Assembly: GCF_023101765.2 (NCBI RefSeq)
Contig: NC_064234.1
Coordinates: forward strand, 6,820,001-6,884,000
Reading direction: 5' to 3'
DNA from: Spodoptera frugiperda
Taxonomy: Eukaryota > Arthropoda > Insecta > Lepidoptera > Noctuidae
Length of the DNA stretch: 64,000 nt
The notes under the pieces were generated by a model that worked only from the letters and a program-made list of their open reading frames with translations, searched no databases and was not told the origin of the DNA. A program made the translations under genes and the position numbers. Shown here in pieces: positions 38,870 to 48,725 of the stretch; position 1 is the stretch's first letter; every line of letters starts with the position of its first letter.

Positions 38870-39045
38870 TGCAGTAGTCTGGTGGCCCCCACAATAAGGG
38901 TGGAAGGAGGGTTACGGTGCATCGTACGAAAGGGCAACTGCAGATAACGCAGGCAGGGCCCAGACAGTCAACGTCCCAATGCATTCCCGAGCCCGCGCCC
39001 CGCCCCGCGCCGCGCACTCCAGCGGGAACCCGTATCCGGCGCGCC
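38870..39045. promoter_or_regulatory. CpG-rich island, split by the hAT insertion
   Basis: GC-rich DNA (GCCCGCGCCCCGCCCCGCGC, about 38991-39010) runs up to the left target-site copy and continues after the right copy at 44522-44600 (CGCTCCCATCGCGGCATTGG). Before the insertion this was one island of about 250 bp, similar in scale to other islands in the window. It may be a regulatory element or first exon. No splice pattern was recognised. Confidence 0.35.
39038..39045. repeat. 8-bp target-site duplication, left copy
   Basis: GGCGCGCC directly precedes the left element end (TAGTGTTGGG). The identical octamer follows the right end at 44522-44529. Eight bases is the duplication length of hAT transposons. 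The octamer is self-complementary. Confidence 0.85.
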
Positions 39046-39530
39046 TAGTGTTGGGTAAATAGCCGGCTACTTTGAGTTATTATCGATAATAATCCATTAA
39101 TAGCCATTAATAGCCTAGCAATGGATGATAACCCTGCTATTAATGTATAGTTAAAAAATAAATGCTTTTTTTTGTTTTATTGTAAAATCTGTGGGTGTAA
39201 ACATAAATTGGGTGCGTGTACGAAGTGTGATTCAACATATTGTTATTGTTTTTATTTATTTTCACTATTTGTATATGAAAAAGTGTTAATAATAAAATAA
39301 ATAGGTACACATTTTTCGGGAAATTCAGAGATCCAATACTATAAAAAAGTTTGTACTATTGACACATCGCTTTGTGATTTAACCATCTACCTAATTAATT
39401 ACTTGACTTAATAAAGCGAGCTAAATAGGTAGGTGTATTTTTACCTATAAAATAATTTTAACCGATACGGAAAAATGTAAGGTACATTAAGTAAGTTAGT
39501 TATTAGCTATTTTGAGTCGATAGTAGGTAA

Positions 39531-40585
39531 CATGCATGCGCACTTCCGACGTTTGGCTCCTAAGTTGGAACGGACGGGGGCTGCACTTAAGCGGCTCCTG
39601 CCCAACCTCGGGGGGCCAAATGCCTCCTGCCGGAGGTTGTATGCGGGGGTCGTGCGGTCCATGGCCCTCTACGGAGCCCCTGTGTGGGCGCCGAACCTGA
39701 TGCGGCGCCCAGCTCGGGCGCTGCTCACGTCCCAGAGGGTCATGGCCATCCGGGTGATTCGCGGATATCGCACGATCTCCGGAGAGGCGGCGAACCTCCT
39801 TGCCGGACTATTGCCGTGGGATTTGGAGGCGAAGGTGCTTGCGCGCGTTTTCTGTTTGCGCGCCGACGCGCGTCGCCGGGGCGAAACTCCGCTGCCGCGC
39901 CAAATTAGTGCGTGGCGGGACGAGCTCCGGCGCGATCTCATGGCGGAATGGCAGCAACGACTGTCGCAACCGAGGGCTGGGCTCGCTGTCATTGCAGCGA
40001 TAAGTCTCCTCTTTGAGGAGTGGCTTGAGAGGCACCACGGCGTCCTCACCTACCGCCTGACGCAGGTGCTTACCGGACATGGGAGTTTCGGTAGGTTCCT
40101 GTTTCTGAAGTGGGCGGGAGGAAACGCCCGGGTGTCATCACTGCGAGGACCGCCCGGAGGACACGGTGGAGCATACGGTGGCGGTTTGCCCTGCGTGGGC
40201 TGAGCACCGCCGTGTCCTCAGGGATGTGGTCGGTGACGGTGACCTCAAGCGTCCGGCATTGGTTCAGACCATGGTGCGGAGTGAGGGGGACTGGGATGCC
40301 GTCTCCTCCTTCGTCGGCGAGCAAGGGTAGCTCGCCGCCCGACCAGAACCAGACCCGTGCGTGCGGCGCATCGCGTTCCGCGCGCGTCTCAAAGAGCCAT
40401 CAGACCACCACAGATGGGGCCCAGTAGGGGTGATGCCTGATCCGGAGTTACGGACTACCTAGCGGGTTTACCGGAGCTCCGGTTCGAAATGCAGGAGTAG
40501 GAACGGGGTGGTTTTTTGTCAGTAAGAGTCTTAAACTCCCTCTCGCCTCACCTAAGGCGAGAGAAGTCATTGGATGATTTCCCCC
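39531..40585 (+). mobile_element. 5'-truncated R1-like non-LTR retrotransposon
   Basis: This is the 3' end of a LINE: the C-terminal part of ORF2 (39532-40330) plus a 3' UTR with CTCGCCTCACCTAAGGCGAG and GAGAAGTCATTGGATGATTT, phrases typical of lepidopteran R1-clade elements. It begins abruptly at about 39531, inside the reverse transcriptase/C-terminal region, as expected for 5' truncation by target-primed reverse transcription. It is inserted within the left part of the hAT-like element. Confidence 0.8.
39532..40330 (+). pseudogene. R1-like ORF2 C-terminal remnant, frameshifted
   Basis: The first frame encodes residues typical of the region after the reverse transcriptase in R1/jockey-type ORF2, including RRLYAGVVRSMALYGAPVWA and LTYRLTQVLTGHGSFGRFL. 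At about 40111-40118 the frame shifts by one base. The continuing sense is in the +1 frame from 40118 to a stop at 40328-40330. That frame carries the conserved zinc-finger-like CX2C...HX4C pattern (CHHCEDRPEDTVEHTVAVC) followed by a short tail. The listed 223-codon frame therefore ends in nonsense (GGPPGGHGG-type). Lacking its N-terminal endonuclease and reverse transcriptase core, the piece is dead. High GC content sets it off from its surroundings. Confidence 0.85.
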
Positions 40586-41224
40586 CGGCCAAGTGCGAGT
40601 CGGACTCGCCCATGAAGGGTTCCGTAGCAGCAAGTAGATGACAAAATATCAAAGTTATAAAATAACTTGGTTTTGCATAGTGTTTGTATGAACGACAAAG
40701 TTATATTTGCGGTTTTTGAAAATGTTTTATTTCTTAAAAACTAATAATGATATCTCGTTCAAACCAATTTTCGTTGGTAGTTTCCATTGAAATCTACAGC
40801 ATATATTTTTTTTTAGATTCCTCACTCTCTTATTTTAAAAGTCATTTTTCCACTTTGGAGGTGTCTAACTTTCAAACGATTGATTTTGACTAAAAACGGT
40901 TTTAGGAACCTTAATGTCTTTTTTAAAGACCTATCCATAGACACCCATCACGGATATGTTAGGTGAAAAAAATTTTTTTTTAATCAGTTCCATGTATGGG
41001 GTGGTGAAATTATTAAATTTAAAAATTAAAGGTTAAATTTAAAAATTATTTTTTATTCAAAATTCGAATAGCGGTTATCCAAATACATCAACCTACAAAG
41101 TTTCAACTATGTAGGCCCAACAGTTTCGGAAATAAATGGCTGTGACATACGGACAGACAGACAGACATGACGAATCTATAAGGGTTCCGTTTTTTGCCAT
41201 TTGGCTACGGAACCCTAAAAAAAA
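40586..41224 (+). repeat. Dispersed repeat with inverted AGGGTTCCGTAGC ends
   Basis: The repeat starts CGGCCAAGTGCGAGTCGGAC. AGGGTTCCGTAGC (40616-40628) is exactly inverted at 41204-41216 (GCTACGGAACCCT), followed by an A-rich end. ACAGACAGACAGACATGACG and CGAATCTATAAGGGTTCCG lie just inside. I recognise the family as very common in Lepidoptera but its class is uncertain: the inverted ends look DNA-transposon-like and the A tail retroposon-like. A partial copy lies inverted at 55100-55510. Confidence 0.7.
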
Positions 41225-41756
41225 GTAACATGCATCCCCGCACCCACACACCGCAGGAAAAATAACGTAGGTATATATCACACAACTGGAATTTGGAAAA
41301 CTGACTGTCAGGTATACGGAAAGTGATTTCCACATGGATTCGGAACCTTTCTATCCAACATCAGAAATCGATGAAATATCATGTGACTGTAATGAACCTG
41401 GGGGCCTACTCCGGTTCTCGAATTTGAAGTTTCGTTTAAGGCGCTGTGCATAGTCAAAATAGGATTGATTCAACAGATTTTTTTGCCCAATGTTTACATG
41501 TTAGAGCAACAAAAAAAATATATGTTAATCTTGATCATTTTTATGAATGGACCACCTTCTTCAAAACACGATTTCTATAAATTTTCTCGATAAAAAAAAA
41601 TCATAAACTATTTAAGGCGCGGTGAATAGACAACTTTTATGTATTTGAGGGGGTGAAGCAGGTGAAGTGGGTCTCGTGTACTGAGGGGTGCACCGTGCAA
41701 ATGTCATTGATACGCGTATTCCATTTTATTTAGGAGCGTAATTTCGCTACTATAGT

Positions 41757-41835
41757 TTCATGGACGAGTGGCCCAGTGCGTTGCTGTCTAGATTCGCGTT
41801 CCGTGATCCTTAAGATCGAATCTCATTACTCGTAT
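41757..41835 (+). mobile_element. tRNA-like segment, possible SINE head
   Basis: GAGTGGCCCAGTGCGTTGCT resembles an A box (TGGCCCAGTG), and GATCGAATCTC about 45 bp later resembles a B box. A T-rich tail follows. T-arm pairing is poor, so this is not a functional tRNA gene. It is probably a diverged SINE inside the TTAA-bounded element. Confidence 0.35.
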
Positions 41836-42343
41836 TAGTTTTTGTTTTTTTATTTTTTCAATATTATGTTGTATACATTTTTATTTTATTTTTATTTTTA
41901 TTTTTTTATTAGTTTTTTTATGACCAAAACCGAAATCGAACAATAATTTACACAAACTTACTACTACTATAGTTTTTGCGCTAGTGACAGTTGCCTGTAT
42001 GACGTTGACGTCTCTCAGTACCACATGATTAGGGATGGACATTAGAAAGGTCTTTTTTTATCGCTATCGATACTCGCAGCATACATTGAATTCTCTTTAA
42101 TTTTGTTATTAAAGTGTGTTATTTAGTTGTGCAGTGTATCTGCGTGTATATAATGTCAATATACAGATACAGATGATCCTGACTCAGATAATAATATGAG
42201 TTTGGACGAATAATAAGTAAATAATTTTGGTTTTAAGCAAGGAGCGTGTGTGACGTGTCGAAGATCTGACACGTTTGGCTCTCCAGTGCCCCGAACAGTC
42301 GCTACAGTCGAAGACAAGTTTTTACATTCAATATTCTATACTT

Positions 42344-42672
42344 AGGGCCTATGCACACCACGTTTTATAAACGTGCGTTTTGGAAACGCGCGTCGCCGGA
42401 CGTTTTTCTCCTACAGTGCAGTTTGTTGTCGTTTGTATCGATACAAACGCGTGGCACCAGCGCGTGTGTATCGATAACACGCACGTTTGCATCGCTTCCG
42501 CATCGCTACACACGCGTGTCTGTATCGCTACACACGCGCGTCAGGTGTGCAAAGGTCTACAGGCCGCGTCTAACTATCGCGTCTGTAGCGATACAGACGC
42601 GATACGCACGCAAGTATCGCGTCAGTATCGCTAAAAACGCGCGTCGACGGCGCGTTTAAAGTAGGCACTAAT
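42344..42672. mobile_element. GC-rich palindromic repeat, MITE-like
   Basis: About 330 bases rich in CpG are built from variants of TATCGATACA, TATCGCTACACACGCG and AACGCGCG in both orientations. The ends read TAGGGCCTA (left) and, inverted, TAGTGCCTA (right), hinting at short terminal inverted repeats. Open frames here come from the lack of AT. It is nested inside the TTAA-bounded element. Confidence 0.5.
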
Positions 42673-44521
42673 CTTTTAAAAACTAAAAAACGGACAGGAG
42701 GATATATAAATAAAACACCAATTATGTATAAAATATGTATTATTCATCTTCAATAATTAGGAGAATGTCATCTAAGAATTGTGTAGGGGGCGGGGTACGT
42801 ATATTTTCTTGGTATCTTTCCCAACTGAGATACCATATTATACAGGCTGAGATGCACGCCACTGACGAATAACTGATAAAATCGCCTCATCTTCCAAGAC
42901 TCTTCTGCCAATAGAGTTACTGCGACCAGTCGCAATCGTACAATCTACACAGCGATCCATGTCGTCAATATCCGATTGATAGGCTTAAACAGTTGTCCAA
43001 AATAGAGAGTAAGGTAATTTAGAGATGCAAGATCCGTCAAAAGTCCTTTATAAAGCCGAGGTCGTGGGGTTTAACAATAAAACATGGAAAATACGGGCGC
43101 ATTTAGAACGAAACACAACAAACAAGTGTCATCTGTCAATCGATGACTGACTGATATCAGACAGAAGTGTTGTAAGAAGTTTAAATCACAGAGTACTTAT
43201 ACGCATAAATGATTAAATAATCATTAATGTTTTATAACTTAATTTAAGTTTTCTCGCTTCCCAGATAGAAACAAGGTACCATATTTTGTGATTTCCTTTA
43301 GAAAAATATGACGGTTTTTTTAATATACATTTCAACTAGTTAACTGCTGGGCCCAAAAGTCCCCTTCTCCTTTCAAGAATGGTACGGAACGTTACTGAAT
43401 GTGTCATCTGCACCATGCTACGCGGTAATAGTATATGAAAAAATTAATTGTATTTACATAACTTTAAATCCATTTCGTACAAAAAAATATACTGACAACC
43501 CAACTTAGAAAAAGCTAATTACAAAATAAAATATTACAAACAGCAAAAAGATATGTTAGTGAATGATTATTTTCTGAGCGGCGATTGACACAAACTGACA
43601 TAGGTCCACCAAGCAGCGCGCCTCAGCGGTCACTGCCGGTCCGCGTAGGAATGAAAGAGAAACGAATAGATGTCATGATCGGACGACGTTTTGTTCGATT
43701 CGTTCTGAGTTATTTATCATGAATTATATTAATTCTTACAAATATCTCATTTCAATCGACAAATAAATAAGGCAGATCCCTTTATTATTTTAAATTACGT
43801 CACTGTTATTAATTTTATTAAGATATGTTCATAAATAATATAGTTACAATGGCTAGAATTTCAATTTAAATGGTTAGTTTATGATTTTTTTATCGAGAAA
43901 ATTTATAGAAATCGTGTTTTGAAGAAGGTGGTCCATTCATAAAAATGATCAAGATTAACATATATTTTTTTTGTTGCTCTAACATGTAAACATTGGGCAA
44001 AAAAATCTGTTGAATCAATCCTATTTTGACTATGCACAGCGCCTTAAATTGAAATTCTAGCCATTGTAACTATATTATTTATGAACATATCATTGGTTGA
44101 CTGATAGAATTACTTGAAATAACGTTTTATTTTTAATTTCATATCAAAACCTATTATTTATTTTCATTTCATTCGTTCATTTTGGTTCCCGAAAGTTCGC
44201 AATAAATAGAATTGTAGTACGAAATCTGCGAAGTTGCGGACGAAACTTCGCTTTTCGTTGAATTAGAGTAGGCCTGCAACTACAGGCCTACTTTTAAATT
44301 GCACATTTATTTACTACTACATTACTATAAAGAAAGATGATGAAAATGAAGTCTAATCTGACAGTCCTAAGCCTGAAAACCATGAAGGGAAATTTTCAAT
44401 CACTAAAATAACATTAATAGCAGGGTTATCAGCCAAAATTGGCTATTAATGGCTATTAACTGCTTTTAATCGATTATTAGCCAAATGATATTAACCGGAT
44501 TATTATCATTGCCCATCACTA

Positions 44522-44529
44522 GGCGCGCC
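44522..44529. repeat. 8-bp target-site duplication, right copy
   Basis: GGCGCGCC directly follows the right element end (CCCATCACTA) and is identical to 39038-39045. Confidence 0.85.
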
Positions 44530-46074
44530 ACGCACCACGCTTTTTGCAGCGCTCCCATCGCGGCATTGGCGGGCTCTCGCCACTCTCCTCAGTTCGTTGA
44601 GCTAATGAAAACGATTACTTGCTGCATACTTGAGACAATGAAACACTCACCCCGTATTCATTTTTTTGTCATTTGTGCAATTTATTAAGTAGATGTACTA
44701 CGTAGCTACGAACTCTCTTCGAAGATCAAAGCACGCTCAATTTGATCGAATGTTTGTTCACGAGATTTTATTTTATTTATGAGGCAAATATTGGTATCTT
44801 TTATATTTATTATAGCAATCTACTATTTTATTGTGTCAACAATACATACACAGATACATTAAAGACGAACATACAGATTGTAATTATATCTTTCTTCAAA
44901 AATTGTATATCATCAGGTATTCAACCCGACATTTCACTTACTTTTACTTACATATATAAAAGGCATTTTTATGGAAGGTTTTATTCCCAAATAAATCCTC
45001 TGAGATTCAGATTTTCAGGAATACATTTCGAAACGTAACCCAGGAAATCTGAATTTTATGTAATACTCCTAGTTAAGTTATAAATGGTAAGCCTTATTGC
45101 CTACAATATATGAAGTACAAATATAATGTTAGGTATTTTGCCGTCTCACCGTACATTATACAGAAATATTGGTAACTCATGGATGAATCCAAATGGGTTT
45201 TCCGTCACTCCATCTGTGAGGATTAAAAAAAACACTATTAGCCGAACAACGAGTTAGTGAACTGAAACTGCTACGTACTTGGCAGAACTCCCAAATTTCA
45301 GCCAACATTAAAAGAAGACATGTGCATTGTAATACCCATAATTTAATTATTCTCCTCACATGTCTTGACAGTAAAATTAAATCAAATGCATTTTATATCC
45401 AAAAAATCTGGCACGAATTATAAGCGAAAACTGTGAGTCTTCACACATCACTTCGCTTGCTTTCATCGATGATATCTTGCTGGTATTTTTTGGAAATAGT
45501 TGAGGAGGAGTTTGGATACGTGCCAGATCCCTGTATACGTGACACCTAGAACTCTGTACTGATAAATACTGTACGTCTCATATTTTCCTAGACCGCGTGT
45601 TAAAGTTACACGAAATACATCGTTTACAGTTTACAGACTTTAAGACACCCTGGTTTCAAACACAATCCTTTTAATCGTAATGCGGGGGAAGTAGAGAGAA
45701 CCAGATCACGAGACAGATCAAATCAAATCAGCTACGGGAAACCCTATATCAGACTGCGCCAGACAGTCCTAAAACAGGGAGAGGTGGCGAGAGATCGCGA
45801 GGAAATCAGCGAACGTAACCACGACCACTCTGCCAAGAGCGAAACAACTGGGAAAAAGAAGATCAGAACACCATGCTCATTACGACCAATCGTGTTACAA
45901 ACATTTGAATGGAGAGTATTCCGCCTGGACTATATTAACCCTAATGGTTGTTATGGAGTACATCATATGACCAGTCGCACAACCACGGTGCCTTAAATTT
46001 TACAATGAAATATGACCCTTAATAATTTTTATATCATAAGCTAAATTCATATTACTTTTTATTATATTTTAAGA

Positions 46075-46240
46075 TAGGGTCTACCAGCGGCTTCGCCTGC
46101 GTTACTGGAACTGAGTTCAAAAGACAATATGTTATAATTTATCTTAGCGCCAAATACTCAAATTCGTTCAGTAATCTTTGCGCGAAAGAGTAACAAGCAT
46201 TCTTACATACTACTAATATACTTTCGCATTTATCATAAGT
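46075..46240 (-). mobile_element. Diverged Helitron-like fragment
   Basis: The phrases CCAGCGGCTTCGCCTGCGTT and CAAATTCGTTCAGTAATCTTTG, then GAAAGAGTAACAAGCATTC, follow the order of minus-oriented copies of the CTAG-ended family seen at 11489. The CTAG end itself is mutated. Confidence 0.45.
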
Positions 46241-47340
46241 ATAACCTGAGAATCAACTTTTAAATTATGCTCGTGGTAAGTTGGATTTTATATTTATTTT
46301 ATTTTGTTAGTAGTTAGAATTATTGAACAATGTGATTGAAGAGTATGACTATATGTAAGTGTGTCCTAAAGTCCAAAGTTATTATGCACGAATTAATATG
46401 GACATAATTATTACATTGCCTACAACTAAACATGTGTTTGTCCACACATAATTTATATAACTCATATTTAATAATGTAACCTCGAACATCCAGTGGTTGC
46501 AACTGCGTCTGCTCGCTACTGCTGCGTGAAGTGTTCGTTACCCTGGTTGGACAAAAATCAATTTGAGGTTTAAAATTTTCAGTAATAGTCAAACATGCAT
46601 AGTCTGAAATTGAATATGAGGCTGTGCATAACTGCTCATAGCTTTAAGAAATAAAAGAATTTTGCTTTTCATCTTTATTTATTTACAGGACATTTTCTTT
46701 ACAGAAAATGTAATATGTGATTGTATGTACCTTCCTTTGTATACCTCGAAAATATTCCACGACTTTTCTCCCAATCTAACGAAACGTAAACATCAATTTC
46801 TATTTGTCAACACCCGATAGTAGGTACCAAATGAGAATTCACATAAAATCTTGATTGAATTCTAGCTATTTTAGTTTCCATTCCAAACCAAAACTGGCTT
46901 TGCCGTCTGGTGGCTACGATCTATAGCAATTACGTGACCTGACGATATCAGCCTTGAACTTTGTGAGCACTGCCAAGGTCGCAGGGACGGTTAAAAACAA
47001 CAAAGGTTTAATTGTCACGCAGTTAGCAATTGTAAACCATTGATGTAAATGAGTTCATTTTATGAATATGTTACGTAAACGCGATTAATTACATCTTTTA
47101 TTGTCTATTAAGTACGTATACATATGCTGCTATTGTCAATGAAGCAATTTATGTTAATGTTGAATTAGTGAAAGTTTTAAGGTATTACATAACTCAATAC
47201 ACAAGAAACCTGTCAAATATAATGAATTCATGAGCAAATCTAAAGAGTCTGTAAACAAGACCATCCATCTATTTTTAGAAATGGGTGTTAGGTGTTATGC
47301 GTTAAATACTTAACTAACACTAAGATACTTTTCATACTCA

Positions 47341-47380
47341 AACTAGCTGATGGGAATAACAAATTTCCCATCAGCTAGTT
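47341..47380. repeat. Perfect 16-bp inverted repeat
   Basis: AACTAGCTGATGGGAA (47341-47356) and TTCCCATCAGCTAGTT (47365-47380) are exact reverse complements separated by 8 bases. A strong short hairpin. No gene end lies beside it, so a terminator role is not supported. Confidence 0.85.
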
Positions 47381-47990
47381 AATAAAAAATGGTTTCTAAG
47401 AAAAATCTTTTCTACCATATTACACCTCGTTATAACCTTAAAAAATCGTACCATCTCCATTGAGAAACCCCAAAATTTTAAAACTTGCAAAAATCAATCC
47501 TCTCTTAAAGAAAATCATCTCCTGGTGATCAATCAATGCAAAGCCATACATTTTACTTCTAAATAGGTAGTAAGCTTCAATATTTACACCACAAGGCCAC
47601 TAGTGTAATTAAACTTACATAGCTCATGAATTCATGATCAATATTAGATAACACTAATTACAAATATTTTTGCGAATCTGTACAAATATACTAAAGAAAA
47701 AGTATATTATTGCTTTAGTTTGCATTGAATAAGTTGAAACTACTGGATCGATACGATTTCTTTAATTTTTTAAAAGATTACTTTTCTGGGAGTAACCGTC
47801 TACATTATATTGCAATATCTCTATAAAATCGGGAGGTACAGGAGATAAATATTCTTAATTCCATGCGGATTAAATCGCAAGCAGAAAGATGGTAGGTACA
47901 TAGATAGAAATAATTATAGTCTAAGCATCGAAATACTATGATATCCGATTCGATTTCCGATTATTACATTTATTCGTTTATGTTATTATG

Positions 47991-48160
47991 TTATAAGCCG
48001 GTTAATGAGCTGACAGACCACCTAATGGTAAGCAACCGTCGCCGCCCATGGCAACCCGAAACACCAGAGGAATTACAAGTGCAAAAGGCAGGCATGCCTT
48101 TTGGGGGTTAGGAATTAAGGTTTGTTAGGGAATTGGGAAGATTGGGAAGGGGGATAATTG
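47991..48160 (+). repeat. Dispersed lepidopteran repeat, copy 2
   Basis: It shows the same phrase order as 12606-12780 (ATAAGCCGGTTAATGAG, GATGG/AATGGTAAGCAACCGTC, CGAAACACCAGAGG, GGGAAGATTGGGAAGGGGG). It has an extra AAAAGGCAGGCATGCCTTTT palindrome that the first copy lacks, so the two descend from different subcopies. Confidence 0.65.
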
Positions 48161-48589
48161 ATACATTCTATTTCACAAAAACCATTTTATAAATTAATGT
48201 AGGTAATTATAAACAAAGACGTTAATTTTAACCTATGTGATTCAACATTTCTTGTAATTGCCAAGCGAAGGTAAGAAAATAGACTATAAAGTAAAGTAAA
48301 ACGATAGATTAACAAAAAGCTTTCATAACTTTCAGAAAGTTCTTATCAAGTTTGCTCTGTAATGGCACAGCTTACAATATTTATGGAGAAGCGACCCACG
48401 CTCGTCTTTCTCTCATATTTTCGACTTTAGACCCCAGAATAGCGTTTTATAGTACGCTTTGGGGTTGTTATTATTGCCAACGTATCTTTTCGGTTTATGG
48501 TGGCGCTGTTTGCGATGGAGAATGTCAGGAGTGGTGTCAAATTGAGTACATTTCGATTTAGTTCCCTATTACGGCCACTGGCAAGATAG

Positions 48590-48725
48590 TTTGTTGGGAC
48601 GGGGGAACGCGCGGAGGCTGCGCGGCGCGTGTCAAGGCCGCGTCCTCGACCGTGACCGCCCCCCCCCCCCCCCCGCCGCCCGCGCCCCCGCTTCACACCC
48701 GCGCGTACCATTAAACTCGCGGCCG
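48590..48725. promoter_or_regulatory. CpG island with a 16-C run
   Basis: GC-rich DNA includes a run of 16 C's (48659-48674) followed by GCCGCCCGCGCCCCC. The minus frame over it (MRRNTCAAASLMVRAG, poly-Gly) is a product of composition. Possible regulatory DNA; the C run is also slippage-prone and may be misread in assemblies. Confidence 0.35.

Larger units (their letters stand above)
41436..44047. mobile_element. TTAA-bounded element with long inverted repeats (piggyBac-like)
   Basis: Arm 41435-41610 and arm 43875-44048 are exact reverse complements, apart from a run of 9 versus 7 A's, over about 174 bases. Both outer ends read TTAAGGCGCTGTGCATAG. A TTAA at each border is the target signature of piggyBac elements. 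The 2.26-kb interior has no recognisable transposase; it holds a tRNA-like segment and a GC-rich palindromic repeat. The near-perfect arms imply a young structure or gene conversion. It could instead be two copies of one short repeat in opposite orientation. Confidence 0.55.
39046..44521 (+). mobile_element. hAT-like DNA transposon carrying nested insertions
   Basis: The left end is TAGTGTTGGGTAAATAG. The right end, read inward on the minus strand, is TAGTGATGGGCAATGAT. Similarity continues for about 115 bp, sharing GTTAATAGCCATTAATAGCC-like and GATAACCCTGCTATTAATGT blocks. It is flanked by a perfect 8-bp GGCGCGCC duplication, so this is one insertion. The TAGTGNTGGGC type of end and the 8-bp duplication fit the hAT superfamily. 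No transposase was recognised. Most of the 5.5 kb is nested material: an R1-like LINE tail, a GGCCAAGTGCGAGTC repeat, a TTAA-bounded inverted-repeat element and a GC-rich palindromic repeat. It is probably non-autonomous and enlarged by later insertions. Confidence 0.75.
44600..47990. other. Intergenic AT-rich DNA
   Basis: No gene is supported. A + frame at 45784-45996 (MARDREEISERNHDHSAKSE) is charged and may be a decayed retrotransposon remnant, but I could not place it. A Helitron-like remnant lies at 46075-46240 and a perfect palindrome at 47341-47380. Confidence 0.35.

Noticed and set aside
39669..40324. Minus-strand frames of 84-126 codons
   Set aside because: Antisense shadows of the GC-rich LINE ORF2 remnant.
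41757..41835. A functional tRNA gene
   Set aside because: A and B box-like strings are present but acceptor and T-arm stems do not pair.
42351..42659. 102-codon + frame
   Set aside because: Lies wholly in the CpG-rich palindromic repeat; sequence is Arg/Thr/Val monotony from repeated units.
45784..45996. Charged 70-codon + frame as a gene
   Set aside because: Unrecognised, no splice context, and internal bias resembles a decayed retroelement; not called.
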